A DNA stretch of 54,048 bases, taken from positions 1 through 54,048 of the forward strand of contig CAJXOQ010000007.1 of NCBI GenBank assembly GCA_913057975.1. Direction: 5' to 3'. Below are positions 1-8,763 of this stretch, piece by piece. Every line of letters begins with the position of its first letter. Position 1 is the stretch's first letter. The DNA comes from an uncultured Marinobacter sp. (GTDB lineage: Bacteria; Pseudomonadota; Gammaproteobacteria; Pseudomonadales; Oleiphilaceae). The notes beneath the pieces were generated by a model. The model was given only the letters and a program-made list of their open reading frames with translations, was not told the origin of the DNA and did not search any database. The position numbers and the translations under genes were made by a program.

Positions 1-3
1 TAT

Positions 4-36
4 TCGTCGGCAGCGTCAGATGTGTATAAGAGACAG
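4..36 (+). other. Nextera transposase adapter remnant (artefact)
   Basis: These 33 bases match the Illumina Nextera Read 1 transposase adapter, including the 19-base mosaic end that finishes in AAGAGACAG. This is library sequence left at a contig end, not genome. Position 1 is therefore an assembly end, and genomic sequence starts at about 37. I recognised the adapter from memory. Confidence 0.97.
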
Positions 37-107
37 GCCTTGAAGCTCAATTCTCGGGCGGCGTACCGAAATGCCTGTAATGCCCTTAGCGGAGGGAGTC
101 TCTGCAT
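37..107 (-). CDS. LysR-family regulator, N-terminal fragment cut by contig end
   Basis: Reading the minus strand from the ATG at 107 gives 23 complete codons that begin MQRLPPLRALQAFRYAAREL and run into the adapter without a stop. This is the typical opening of GcvA-type LysR regulators: the LPPLRALQAF block followed by AAR-LSF at the start of the winged helix-turn-helix. The rest of the gene lies beyond the contig end. It is divergent from the PhzF-like gene at 248, the usual arrangement of a LysR gene and its target. The fragment is short, so the family call rests on this one block. A plus-strand reading of the same stretch has no recognisable content. Confidence 0.75.
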
Positions 108-127
108 TGGAGTCGCTCTGCTTACGG

Positions 128-142
128 TTAATTTTTAATTAA
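128..142. promoter_or_regulatory. Candidate LysR operator (T-N11-A dyad)
   Basis: TTAAT and ATTAA form a perfect 5-bp inverted repeat around five bases, with T at 129 and A at 141 giving the T-N11-A spacing of LysR boxes. It lies between the truncated LysR gene (start 107) and the PhzF-like gene (start 248). The arms are AT-only, so chance is not excluded. Confidence 0.4.
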
Positions 143-247
143 GCATAGTCCAATTTTACCCGTTTGTTCCCGGAACCGTCGATTGAAAGAATTCAGGTTG
201 AGCAGGAACACAAATACCATTCTGGAAGAATTAAGGGAGCGACCATC

Positions 248-1123
248 ATGAAGATTGAAGTCCCCATTGTAAGTGCATTTGTTGACGGTGATTCCGGCGG
301 AAATCCGGCAGGCGTTGTACTTCACGCCGAGCGGTTCAGTTCTGAGCAAAAACAGAAGATCGCAGCCGCTGTCGGCTTATCGGAAACGGCGTTTGTTTCT
401 CCGTCCGATTCAGCGGATATAAAGCTGGAGTTCTTTACGCCAACCCAGCAGATCGCTCATTGCGGGCACGCGACGATCGCGACATTCAGTTATCTCCGTC
501 AAAACGGCCTGTTGGCACACGATCAGTCATCCAAGGAAACGATTGATGGATGCAGGTCGATAAAGATGGAGGGCGACTCAGCGTATATGGAGCAGAAAGC
601 CCCTCGCTATGAGCCGCTGAACAGTGCGGATCTTCAATTGACGCTTCAGGCACTTGGAATAACCAGCGCTGATCTGATTGCGGGTGCGAAGCCGACACTG
701 GTGAATACAGGCAATAGCTTTGTCGTAATCGGAATTCGGGACGTTGACACTATCAAAGGCCTCCAGCCAGATTTGGCTTTGATTGAGCAGCTGAGTGACG
801 CTCTTGATTTGATTGGGTTTTACGTTTTTTCCTTTGATGGAGTCGGAGATGGACGAGACGCAGGAGCCCGAATGTTCGGGCCCCGATATGGAATTCAGGA
901 AGAGTCTGCAACGGGCATGGCTGCTGGTCCACTGGCGTGTTACCTACGGGAGTTCCTTGGCATCGACAAGCATGAATTCACGGTTGAGCAGGGTCGCTGG
1001 ATGTCACCGCCCTCCCCCAGTGTAATCAATGTGCGTTTGCATCTAGATTCCAATGGCAAGATCGAAAGTCTTTTTGCCGGTGGTCGAGGTGCGCTGAAAG
1101 AAGTCACCGAAGTTACTGTTTGA
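248..1123 (+). CDS. PhzF-family isomerase/epimerase
   Basis: A 291-residue cytoplasmic protein of the PhzF family, which shares the diaminopimelate-epimerase fold. Family hallmarks visible are GNPAGVV near residue 15, GLSETAFV with the acid that serves as general acid/base in PhzF, CGHATIA in the middle of the first domain, and ESATGMAAGPLA in the second domain in place of the usual DPATGSAAGPLA. The reading frame is open from 164, but ATG 248 is preceded by AAGGGAG at normal spacing and begins MKIEVPIVSAFV, the usual family start. No phenazine genes are nearby, so phenazine synthesis is unlikely and the substrate is unknown. The divergent truncated LysR gene is its likely regulator. Confidence 0.9.
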   Translation: MKIEVPIVSAFVDGDSGGNPAGVVLHAERFSSEQKQKIAAAVGLSETAFVSPSDSADIKLEFFTPTQQIAHCGHATIATFSYLRQNGLLAHDQSSKETIDGCRSIKMEGDSAYMEQKAPRYEPLNSADLQLTLQALGITSADLIAGAKPTLVNTGNSFVVIGIRDVDTIKGLQPDLALIEQLSDALDLIGFYVFSFDGVGDGRDAGARMFGPRYGIQEESATGMAAGPLACYLREFLGIDKHEFTVEQGRWMSPPSPSVINVRLHLDSNGKIESLFAGGRGALKEVTEVTV

Positions 1124-1296
1124 TGTTCAGCCTTTCCGTCACCGGTATTGAACGTGTTCATCTGAACCCATCATTGGATTTGATGTGTCGTATATCGCAT
1201 AGCAATTTTTTCTACAGCCCGGAAACAGAGAGAATCCCAATCAAGCCAATGAGGCGACATTGTCTAATCTAATTCTCTTAAAAGGTGGAATATCAC

Positions 1297-1440
1297 ATGA
1301 ACGCAATCAACAAGTTCTTTCTCGTTTTTTCTGTACTCACTTTCTCTGCATTCGCGCAAGCCGAAGGTGTTAGCCAGGGAGATATTGAACGCGGCAACAA
1401 TCCTGCAGTTGAAACTGTCGAACTGGGTACCGGCCACTAA
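1297..1440 (+). CDS. Small secreted peptide, 47 residues
   Basis: A short frame with AGGTGG about nine bases before the ATG encodes 47 residues. Residues 1-20 are a Sec-type signal peptide: Lys at 6, a hydrophobic core FFLVFSVLTFSAFA, and an AFA/AQA cleavage site. The mature peptide would be about 25 residues, acidic, ending in VELGTGH. A strong hairpin with a T-run follows the stop, so the message has clear boundaries. No family is recognised. Signal sequence, ribosome site and terminator together make a real gene likely. It stands between PhzF and the PPOX gene on its own promoter or as a tail of the PhzF message. Confidence 0.7.
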   Translation: MNAINKFFLVFSVLTFSAFAQAEGVSQGDIERGNNPAVETVELGTGH

Positions 1441-1456
1441 GCCGCCCCAAACGACA

Positions 1457-1489
1457 ATGGGCGGTCCTGATGGCCGCCCATGCCTTTTT
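1457..1489 (+). terminator. Rho-independent terminator
   Basis: TGGGCGG (1458-1464) pairs perfectly with CCGCCCA (1474-1480) and a T-run follows at 1484-1489. It lies 17 bases after the stop of the small secreted peptide. Confidence 0.85.
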
Positions 1490-1567
1490 AATACAAAACC
1501 CTCCCTCTTCGATCCAGTTTCTGCATTTCCCGGCTCTGCCCTTGCAGTCCACCCTCTTAGCGCTGTT

Positions 1568-2137
1568 TTAGCCTTGATTACCCATCGACTCAATAAAGGC
1601 GTCCACCTCCGACTGCGTGTAACGAGGTGTAATGTGTTGCGGACAGTTCCAGTCAAAGGCCTCTATCCGAATGATCATGCCCCTCTCTACCTGGGCTTTA
1701 TAGCTCTCGTCCTGTAATTGGTCGAGAATTGATGATGGCTCAGGACCAACCAGTGTCATCCTTCCAAGCAGTTTGAGTCTCCGCCGATTCGGGTAGTCCA
1801 TCAGGAACAATGAAACCCGATCATTGGTACGCACGTTGCCAGTCGTGACGTACTGGCGGTTGCCCGAGTAGTCCGCAAAACCAATGGTCGACTGGTCGAT
1901 GACCTTCAAAAATCCGGCTGGCCCGCCCCGATGCTGGATGTAGGGCCAACCGGTTTCACTGACACTGGCAATGTAAAAGCTGTCCCGGGCCTCGATAAAC
2001 ACCCGTTCCCGATCCCTGAGCAGGTTGTTGCGGTCGGGGCCAGATTCAATTGACGAGTAACCGGTCCGACTGCCCATTTCCTCCTGGACCTGCTTAACCG
2101 TACTGGTAAAAGCGATTTCCGCAAACTTGTGCGCCAT
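1568..2137 (-). CDS. Pyridoxamine 5'-phosphate oxidase-family flavoprotein
   Basis: A 189-residue protein of the FMN-binding split-barrel (PPOX) superfamily. The recognisable parts are a helical N-terminus with SRTGYSSIE, the strand segment FYIASVSETGWPYIQHRGGP that contacts FMN in this group, VSLFLMDYPNRRRLKLLGR in the middle, and the C-terminal block NCPQHITPRYT shared by one uncharacterised PPOX subgroup. Lacking the canonical PdxH substrate residues, it is more likely a general flavin oxidoreductase than a vitamin B6 enzyme. It stands alone, convergent with the small secreted peptide gene, with 234 bp between its start and the efflux operon on the other strand. Its function beyond FMN chemistry is unknown. 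Confidence 0.88.
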   Translation of the reverse strand: MAHKFAEIAFTSTVKQVQEEMGSRTGYSSIESGPDRNNLLRDRERVFIEARDSFYIASVSETGWPYIQHRGGPAGFLKVIDQSTIGFADYSGNRQYVTTGNVRTNDRVSLFLMDYPNRRRLKLLGRMTLVGPEPSSILDQLQDESYKAQVERGMIIRIEAFDWNCPQHITPRYTQSEVDAFIESMGNQG

Positions 2138-2287
2138 GTTGGGCTCCTGAGGTTTTCATGAATCTGTTCTCCCATTTACTACCAGTAACTTTTCAGGCTC
2201 AAGTGTTACGTCGTGTCCTCATTATTTTAAAACAGACTCAAGTTCAATTACGGCGGACTCCATTCGAGTCCCGCAGATACACTCCAC

Positions 2288-2319
2288 CTTAACCCTTCGT
2301 TAACCCCCGCCCCGATAAC
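2288..2319 (+). promoter_or_regulatory. Candidate OmpR-family operator and promoter of the efflux operon
   Basis: TTAACCC occurs at 2289-2295 and again at 2300-2306, an exact 11-bp phase. Read as CTTAA-N6-GTTAA it resembles the PmrA/QseB-type box. A candidate -10, GATAAC, sits at 2314-2319, so the repeats would cover the -35 region as in promoters activated by such regulators. The operon carries its own OmpR-family regulator (8062), which makes autoregulation plausible. Confidence 0.45.
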
Positions 2320-2371
2320 GTACACATTCTCGTTTACCGCTGATCAGACCGACCTCCGATGGACCCCGTTT

Positions 2372-3745
2372 ATGTGTCGTTATCTCGACGTGAAAGTTTT
2401 ATTACTGTCCCTTTTAGGGATTTTGGTTTCCGGCTGCAGCACCTTATCCGATACCAGTGACTATATTGCCCAGGCTGATACTGACCGGGGAAACATTACT
2501 TCCTGGTCTGAAGTGGATAATGGTGAAGACGCCACCTACCTTAACCAGCTGCTGGCCAGCCCTGCTGTAGACCAACTGATTGCCGAAGCGCGTGCAGCCA
2601 ATCCTGACCTGCAGCAAACGCTGCTTTCACTTGAGATTCTCCGCGCCCAATACCGGGCGACCCGAGCCGATGCGCTACCGGATATTGATGCCGGTTTTGG
2701 TGCAAGCAAGACAGAAGACGCAGATACCACCTACAGTGGTTCGGTCACGGTCAGCTGGGAGCTGGATCTATGGTCAAAGATCTCTGACGAGACATCGGCC
2801 GCAGCCAGCGACGTCGCAGAACAACTGGCACTTTACCAGGCAGCCCGGGACGCGCTCGCGGCAGAAGTTATGCAGGGTTGGTTGCAGTTGATCAACCTTC
2901 GCCGTTCTGTTGCCATCGAAATGCAACGGGTGGAATTGCTGGAAAAGAACGAGCAGTGGATCCTTCAGCGTTATCGCTCCGGTCTGGGGGATCTGGAGGA
3001 TCTGGACAGTGCTCAGACGTCTGTAGCCAGCGCCCGAGCTACATTGATAGCCGTTCAGGAATCCCTGCAGCAACAGCAACGGGCGCTAAACCTTCTGCTT
3101 GGCCGCAGCCAGGGCAGCACTGTCATTGCCTCTGACTACCCACAGGTTCTGGTGCCTTTGACCGCCCTCCCCGAACAGACACTGCAGCGTCGTCCTGATC
3201 TGAAAGCCGCTTTTTTGGCCATCATTGCAAACGACTACCGCACCGCCGTTGCCTACAAGGACATGCTCCCGTCCATTAGCCTGGAAGCGGCGCTCAGCGA
3301 CACCGGCACATCACCCGGTGACGCCCTGCTGAGAAACCCGGTGTGGTCATTGCTCGGGCAGCTATCGGCGCCTCTGTTCCGTGGTGGCGAGCTACAGGCG
3401 AATGCGGATGCTGCGGAACTGGCCACCGCCCAGAGCTATCAGGCTTACCGGGAGACACTGCTGACGGCCGTACAGGAAGTCGAGGATGCTATCGGTCAGG
3501 AATCGAGTCTCGGGAAACAGCAACAACAGATTGAGAGTGCCCTTCAGAGCGCACGCCGCAACTACCAACAGTATCAACAAAAGTACCGGAATGGTCTGGT
3601 CTCTGTGCTGGATCTTCTTGAGGTGCAGCAGGAAGCCTTTGACCTGGAACTACAACTCAACGACCTAACCTATGAGCGCCTGAGCAATCGAATCACGCTG
3701 GGACTCGCATTGGGGCTCGGCATTAAGGAGGCCGACCAGTCATGA
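2372..3745 (+). CDS. RND efflux outer-membrane lipoprotein channel (TolC/OprM/NodT family)
   Basis: A 457-residue outer-membrane channel for a tripartite pump. The N-terminus is a lipoprotein signal with lipobox LVSGC (Cys22), so the mature protein should be lipid-anchored like OprM. Two long helical outer-membrane-efflux repeats follow, with the usual YRATRADALPDI in the first half and RRPDLKAAFLA starting the second. Length is typical. ATG 2372 lacks a clear ribosome site; GTG 2390, which would begin MKVLLLSLLG, is a possible alternative. The stop overlaps the start of the adaptor gene by four bases, so the two are probably translationally coupled. It is the first gene of a five-gene operon. 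Confidence 0.92.
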   Translation: MCRYLDVKVLLLSLLGILVSGCSTLSDTSDYIAQADTDRGNITSWSEVDNGEDATYLNQLLASPAVDQLIAEARAANPDLQQTLLSLEILRAQYRATRADALPDIDAGFGASKTEDADTTYSGSVTVSWELDLWSKISDETSAAASDVAEQLALYQAARDALAAEVMQGWLQLINLRRSVAIEMQRVELLEKNEQWILQRYRSGLGDLEDLDSAQTSVASARATLIAVQESLQQQQRALNLLLGRSQGSTVIASDYPQVLVPLTALPEQTLQRRPDLKAAFLAIIANDYRTAVAYKDMLPSISLEAALSDTGTSPGDALLRNPVWSLLGQLSAPLFRGGELQANADAAELATAQSYQAYRETLLTAVQEVEDAIGQESSLGKQQQQIESALQSARRNYQQYQQKYRNGLVSVLDLLEVQQEAFDLELQLNDLTYERLSNRITLGLALGLGIKEADQS

Positions 3746-4908
3746 TCCGACCATACGCAAAATGGCTTGTTTTGGTGGCCGCCATCGGCGTGCTGATCAG
3801 TGTGTCCGTATACAGCGGCCAGAAAATCAATCAGCAACAGAACCGGCCTCTCCCTGCAGAAGAAGATAGCGCTATTGCTCCAGATGTGGGTGTCATCCAG
3901 GTAACCACCGGGTCCCATTCGGTCGCCGTTGAAGCCTTTGGTTCGGCCAAATCCCGATTTCAGCTGCCGCTCACCGCCCAGGTGTCCGGTCAGGTTTCTG
4001 AACTGGAGAACGCGTTCGAATCCGGGCGGATCGTGAACAAAGGCGACCTCCTTTTGACACTGGAAGACAGTGATTACCGTGCCGCGTTGGCCAGTGCGAA
4101 AAATGACCTGGCGAGTGTACAGGTAGACCTTCTTGAGGCCGAGAGAGAAGCGGAACAGGCCCTTGCGGAGTGGCAGGGTTCCGGAATGACCGGCGAGCCG
4201 GATTCTCCTTTGGTTCTGCAGGAGCCCCAAGTGGCAGAAGCAAGAGCAGCGGTCTCTGACGCCGAGGCGGCGGTGGTTAGTGCCGAGAAAGACCTGGCAC
4301 AAACCCGTGTCAGGGCCCCCTTCGACGCCCTGATCGTCAGTCGCACCGTCTCGCCGGGTAGTTATCTGCAGGCCGGGAGCGACATTGCCGAACTCTACAG
4401 TGCCGACCGGATTGAAATCTCGTTGTCCGTTTCACAACTCGACTGGCAGAACTTTCCTGACATCGAGGTACTGAATCAGGGCAGTTGGCCGGTAACACTG
4501 ATGTCGGTCGAAACCGGGCAGCAATGGCGTGGCTATATCGAGCGAACAGAACTCCACCTGGATGATACAAGCAGGCAACAGTCCGTGATTGCGGCCGTGG
4601 ATCGACCACTGGAACAGCCCGAAGTGCTGGCGCCCGGAACCTTTTTACAAGCGCAAATCGAGGGCCGCGAATTGAGCGATCTGTGGCGCCTACCGTCTTC
4701 TTCCCTCAGCCAACGGGGCGAAATCTGGTATGAAACCGATGGAATCCTGGCCAGTTTCTCTGCAGAGCCAGTCGCCAGTGACGAGCAGGCGATCTATATC
4801 CGGCCTCCGGAATCGCTTCGTGACCAGATGGTGAATGTACTGACCCACCCTCTTAGCACCTACATGCCTGGCATGGCAGTTAATCCGGTGGAGGCATCCA
4901 ATGGTTGA
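3742..4908 (+). CDS. RND periplasmic adaptor (membrane fusion protein, HlyD/AcrA type)
   Basis: A 388-residue adaptor linking the inner-membrane pump to the outer-membrane channel. It has one N-terminal membrane anchor (about residues 7-25), then a lipoyl/barrel-sandwich half beginning near VEAFGSAKSRFQLPL. A coiled-coil hairpin rich in Ala and Glu follows at about residues 115-190, then the second lipoyl half with TRVRAPFDALIVSRTVSPG, and a beta-barrel domain. No lipobox is present, so it should be membrane-anchored rather than lipidated. It overlaps the channel gene by 4 bp and the pump gene by 8 bp. Substrates cannot be told from this sequence. Confidence 0.93.
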   Translation: MIRPYAKWLVLVAAIGVLISVSVYSGQKINQQQNRPLPAEEDSAIAPDVGVIQVTTGSHSVAVEAFGSAKSRFQLPLTAQVSGQVSELENAFESGRIVNKGDLLLTLEDSDYRAALASAKNDLASVQVDLLEAEREAEQALAEWQGSGMTGEPDSPLVLQEPQVAEARAAVSDAEAAVVSAEKDLAQTRVRAPFDALIVSRTVSPGSYLQAGSDIAELYSADRIEISLSVSQLDWQNFPDIEVLNQGSWPVTLMSVETGQQWRGYIERTELHLDDTSRQQSVIAAVDRPLEQPEVLAPGTFLQAQIEGRELSDLWRLPSSSLSQRGEIWYETDGILASFSAEPVASDEQAIYIRPPESLRDQMVNVLTHPLSTYMPGMAVNPVEASNG

Positions 4909-7900
4909 TCAAAACTGGAACAAGGGCATTATCCCCTGGTTCGCTAACAACCCCGTAGCGGCTAACCTTCTTCTGGTGTTGGTCATTGGTCTTGGCGTGC
5001 TCCAGGCCGGGGATCTGCGCAAGGAAGCGTTCCCCAGTATAGAGCCTGACAGCCTGACGATCTCGGTCAGTTATGACAGCGGCTCGGCTCAGCAATCTGA
5101 GGAAGGCCTGGCGATTAAGATTGAAGAGCAACTGGAAGACGTTAGCGGCATTGAGGACATCACCAGCTCTTCCACTGCCAGCGGTGCGACAGTCACGGTC
5201 GAGAAAACGAGCGACTACGATCTGGACGTTCTTTTGAGGGACGTCAAGAACAAGGTGGATGCCATCTCCACGTTCCCGGCCGAAGCCAAAAGTCCTGTTA
5301 TTGAAAAAGCTGAGAGAGAAGAGCATTCCTTGTGGCTGCAATTGCATGGCGATGCGGACCGTCACACGCTTCAGCAACTGGCGGATGAGCTGAAATCAGA
5401 CCTGCTCGCAAAGGCTGACATCAGCCGGGTCAGCAAATCCGGTTGGCTTGATCCCATGATGGCGATAGAAGTGGATGAGGGGCGACTACAAGCTTACGGG
5501 CTGTCTCTATCCGATGTTGAAGATGCGATCAATCAGGGCTCATCCAGTACGATGACGGCGGTCCTGAAGAATGAACAGGTCTACCTGCAACTGAAAGCGT
5601 CGCAACAGGCCTACCTCAAGGAAGAGTTTGCAGCAATTCCGTTGATCTCCAGCAGTGATGGTGTGATTGTCGCCCTGGGCGATGTTGCGCTCATTAATGA
5701 CACCTATGACGATGACACGGCTGTGCTATCCCGTTTTGCCGGCGAGAGCAGCGTTGCCCTGCAGGTGATCACCACCGGCCTGGACGACATCACTAAAACG
5801 GTTGAAAGCGCCAAAGCGGTGGTCGAGCAATGGCATAGCAATGATGATCTGCCCCAGGGGGTAGAGCTCACCAGCTGGTATGACCGCAGCAGTTTTATCA
5901 GTGAGCGACTGGACTTGCTCATCAGTAATGCCCTCACCGGCATCGTAATGGTGTTTGTGCTTCTGGCCCTCTTCCTGAACCTTACCGTTGCGTTCTGGGT
6001 CTCCATGGGCCTGCCATTCATCTTCTTCGGGACCCTGTACCTGATGGGCGACCGATTTGCGGGTCTGTCACTGAATGAGTTCACGACCTTTGGCTTCATC
6101 ATGGCTCTGGGCATTGTGGTGGACGATGCCGTGGTGGTAGGCGAAAGCGTCTATACCGTTCGCAAGCAGGAAGGAGACACTCTCCGCAACACCATCAGGG
6201 GGACCTTACGGGTGGCCGTGCCCACTCTGTTTGGCGTGTTCACCACCGTGGTCGCCTTTTATGCCCTGTCGAATCTCAGCGGAAAGCTTGGTCAGATCTA
6301 TGCCCAGTTTGCAGCAGTGGTTACGATTTGCCTGTTACTGTCTATCGTGGAGTCCAAGCTCATCCTGCCAGCGCACCTGGCGCACCTGAATACCCATAGG
6401 CGAACCAGTCGCAACCCGTTCTTTGAGATCTGGAGACGTATCCAGCAGGGTGCAGATGATGGACTGCAGTGGTTTAACGACCGTGTCTATAAACCGATTA
6501 TCGATAAGGCACTGGCGTATCGCTATGCCGTCTTGGTGCTCTTCGTTGCCCTGTTTGTCCTGGTTATGACCATGCCCTTTACCGGCGCCGTTCGAACCAG
6601 TTTTTTCCCGGATATACCAGGCGACACGATCAGGGCCGAGATTACGATGGAGACCGATGCCAGCTTCGGTCTGACCCATTCAGCCCTGCTGTCCCTCGAG
6701 CAAAAGGCTCATCAGGTCGATGAGCAGCTTATTGAGCAGGCCAGCACGGATGTGGACACGGGTATTGCAAACCTGCAGGTACTTTCCGAGAGTGATCAGT
6801 CCGGAAAGGTGACGGTAGAACTGGCGTCGGACTCCCCTTACGACATCAACACTTTTTCCCGTCTCTGGAAACAGAGTGCCGGGATGCCAGAAGGTACAAG
6901 AACGCTGAGCGTCGCCAGCCGATCGGAAATGGTAGAGGCGCTGCGCATTGAGTTGAGAGCGTCCGACGATAACCTGCTGACCGCCGCTGGCCGGGAAATC
7001 AAGGAACAGCTCGGGAAGCTTCCCGCGGTCAGTGGTATAGAAGACAATATCGAGGCAAGTCAGCCCCGGCTGTTTCTGGAACTCAACGCCCAAGGCAAGG
7101 CCCTGGGGCTGAGCACCGACACCCTGGCCCAACAGGTTCTGCAGGCCTTCAGTGGACAGGTCGTTCAGCGCTTCCAGCGCAGTAACGACGAGGTAGAGGT
7201 TAAGGTCCGTTACCCGGAAGACGCCCGCGAAAATCCAACCGACGTACTGAATGCCCGGATTCGGACAGACGACGGTACCGTCCTGCCGTTATCCAGTGTG
7301 GCCACGGTAACCTACGGCTACTCCCGGGACACTATCACCCGTATAGACCGAAAGCGGGCCCTGTATCTTTCTGCGGATGTGGATAAGGATATCCTGTCAG
7401 CAACGGAACTGGTGAATAGCCTGCAGCAGGACCTGGTCCCCATGTTGGAGCGACAGTACCCGGGGCTGGATATCAGCTTTGCCGGAGAAGCCGAACAGCA
7501 GGCAGAAACCCAGAACTCCATGATCCATGTATTCATGATCGCCATGATGGTGATCTATATGTTGCTGGCAATCCCTTTAAAATCCTATATTCAGCCAGTT
7601 CTGATCATGACAGCGATTCCTTTCGGGATCGTAGGGGCCATCCTGGGCCATTGGCTGAACGACCTGTCCATCAGCATTCTGTCTCTGAACGGCATCATTG
7701 CTCTCAGTGGCGTCGTGGTGAATGACAGTCTTTTGCTGGTATCCCGGTACAATGAGCTGAAGCCGGATGCTGACCACCAGCTCGAAGCCATCAGCAAAGC
7801 CTGCAGGAGCCGTCTCCGGGCCGTATTGCTGACGTCGTTAACGACCTTTGCGGGTCTTGCACCCCTGTTGTCTGAAACCTCGGCCCAGGCCCAGTTTCTG

Positions 7901-8065
7901 ATACCAGCTGCTGTCGCATTGGGATACGGAATCCTGTTCGCCACAGTGATCACCTTGATTCTGATCCCGGTTCTGGTAGCTATTCAGCACGACGCGCTCG
8001 AGCGATTCACAAACATTCGCGACTGGTTCACTGTGACCCGCAATAAACAGAAGGCAGAGCTATGA
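4901..8065 (+). CDS. RND efflux pump, inner-membrane permease
   Basis: A 1054-residue proton-driven pump of the AcrB/MexB superfamily with full-length architecture: TM1 at about 18-38, a large periplasmic loop, TM2-6, a second loop, then TM7-12. The TM4 motif GIVVDDAVVVGE carries Asp408-Asp409, matching the proton-relay pair of AcrB. TM10 has SGVVVNDSLLLVSRYNE rather than the Lys-containing motif of classic hydrophobe pumps, and it lacks the metal-binding residues I would expect in CusA. This places it in a less-studied RND subgroup. It overlaps both neighbours (8 bp before, 4 bp after). Its regulators are encoded directly downstream in the same operon. Confidence 0.94.
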   Translation: MVDQNWNKGIIPWFANNPVAANLLLVLVIGLGVLQAGDLRKEAFPSIEPDSLTISVSYDSGSAQQSEEGLAIKIEEQLEDVSGIEDITSSSTASGATVTVEKTSDYDLDVLLRDVKNKVDAISTFPAEAKSPVIEKAEREEHSLWLQLHGDADRHTLQQLADELKSDLLAKADISRVSKSGWLDPMMAIEVDEGRLQAYGLSLSDVEDAINQGSSSTMTAVLKNEQVYLQLKASQQAYLKEEFAAIPLISSSDGVIVALGDVALINDTYDDDTAVLSRFAGESSVALQVITTGLDDITKTVESAKAVVEQWHSNDDLPQGVELTSWYDRSSFISERLDLLISNALTGIVMVFVLLALFLNLTVAFWVSMGLPFIFFGTLYLMGDRFAGLSLNEFTTFGFIMALGIVVDDAVVVGESVYTVRKQEGDTLRNTIRGTLRVAVPTLFGVFTTVVAFYALSNLSGKLGQIYAQFAAVVTICLLLSIVESKLILPAHLAHLNTHRRTSRNPFFEIWRRIQQGADDGLQWFNDRVYKPIIDKALAYRYAVLVLFVALFVLVMTMPFTGAVRTSFFPDIPGDTIRAEITMETDASFGLTHSALLSLEQKAHQVDEQLIEQASTDVDTGIANLQVLSESDQSGKVTVELASDSPYDINTFSRLWKQSAGMPEGTRTLSVASRSEMVEALRIELRASDDNLLTAAGREIKEQLGKLPAVSGIEDNIEASQPRLFLELNAQGKALGLSTDTLAQQVLQAFSGQVVQRFQRSNDEVEVKVRYPEDARENPTDVLNARIRTDDGTVLPLSSVATVTYGYSRDTITRIDRKRALYLSADVDKDILSATELVNSLQQDLVPMLERQYPGLDISFAGEAEQQAETQNSMIHVFMIAMMVIYMLLAIPLKSYIQPVLIMTAIPFGIVGAILGHWLNDLSISILSLNGIIALSGVVVNDSLLLVSRYNELKPDADHQLEAISKACRSRLRAVLLTSLTTFAGLAPLLSETSAQAQFLIPAAVALGYGILFATVITLILIPVLVAIQHDALERFTNIRDWFTVTRNKQKAEL

Positions 8066-8763
8066 TGAAGCTGCTACTGGTAGAAGACGATCTGGACCTC
8101 GCCCAGACACTGGTGCAGTATCTGGAACTTGAGGGGTTCATCTGTGACCATGCCAGCAACGGAATAGCCGGGCTCAACCTTGTCGGGCAAAACAGTTACG
8201 ATGTGCTGTTACTGGATATCAATATGCCACGGCTGGATGGCCTTGGCCTTTGCCAACGTTTGCGTGGCCAGGGGGACGACACCCCTGTTCTGATGCTAAC
8301 GGCGCGTGATCAACTTGACGATAAACTTCTGGGGTTCAGCGCTGGCACGGATGACTATCTGGTCAAACCCTTTGAAATGGAGGAACTGCTGGCCAGGGTC
8401 CGGGCACTGTCATACCGGCGTAGCAGCCAGATCCAGAAACTGACTTGCGGTGATTTGCAAATGAACCTCAGTGAACGGACCCTTTTTCGAAGCGGCCAGG
8501 CACTGAAACTATCGCCAACGAGTTGGCGATTACTGGAATGCCTGATGCGCTCCTCACCATTCCCGGTATCACGGGAGGCACTGATGGACGCCGCCTGGGG
8601 GGATGATCACCCCGACAGCAACAGCCTGAAAGTTCACATCTACAACCTGCGCAAGGCGATCGACGGCTCTTTTTCCGTGCCTCTCCTGCACACCATCAGC
8701 GGATCGGGCTTTGCCATTAAACCTCCCGGAACAGGCACAGCGAATGGCGACATTCAGAATTAG
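8062..8763 (+). CDS. OmpR-family response regulator
   Basis: A 233-residue DNA-binding response regulator. The receiver domain shows the acidic pair Glu8-Asp9-Asp10, phospho-acceptor Asp52 in LLDINMP, Thr80 in MLTARD and Lys102 in YLVKPFE. The C-terminal winged helix (about 125-225) includes LSPTSWRLLECLM and the recognition-helix region NSLKVHIYNLRKAID. The gene begins inside the stop of the RND pump (ATGATG at 8062) and its end overlaps the kinase start. Being the fourth gene of the pump operon, it most likely controls the pump, possibly through the phased repeat at 2289-2306. Confidence 0.94.
   Translation: MMKLLLVEDDLDLAQTLVQYLELEGFICDHASNGIAGLNLVGQNSYDVLLLDINMPRLDGLGLCQRLRGQGDDTPVLMLTARDQLDDKLLGFSAGTDDYLVKPFEMEELLARVRALSYRRSSQIQKLTCGDLQMNLSERTLFRSGQALKLSPTSWRLLECLMRSSPFPVSREALMDAAWGDDHPDSNSLKVHIYNLRKAIDGSFSVPLLHTISGSGFAIKPPGTGTANGDIQN

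Noticed and set aside
1..36. Transposon end at the left edge
   Set aside because: The mosaic-end sequence is part of a full Nextera adapter, so it is library-derived, not a resident Tn5 element.
37..137. Plus-strand C-terminal fragment of a gene ending at 137
   Set aside because: The frame is open but has no recognisable content, whereas the minus strand gives a clear LysR start.
164..247. N-terminal extension of the PhzF-like protein by 28 residues
   Set aside because: No ribosome site at 164, the extra residues are not family-like, and ATG 248 has a good site and the usual start.
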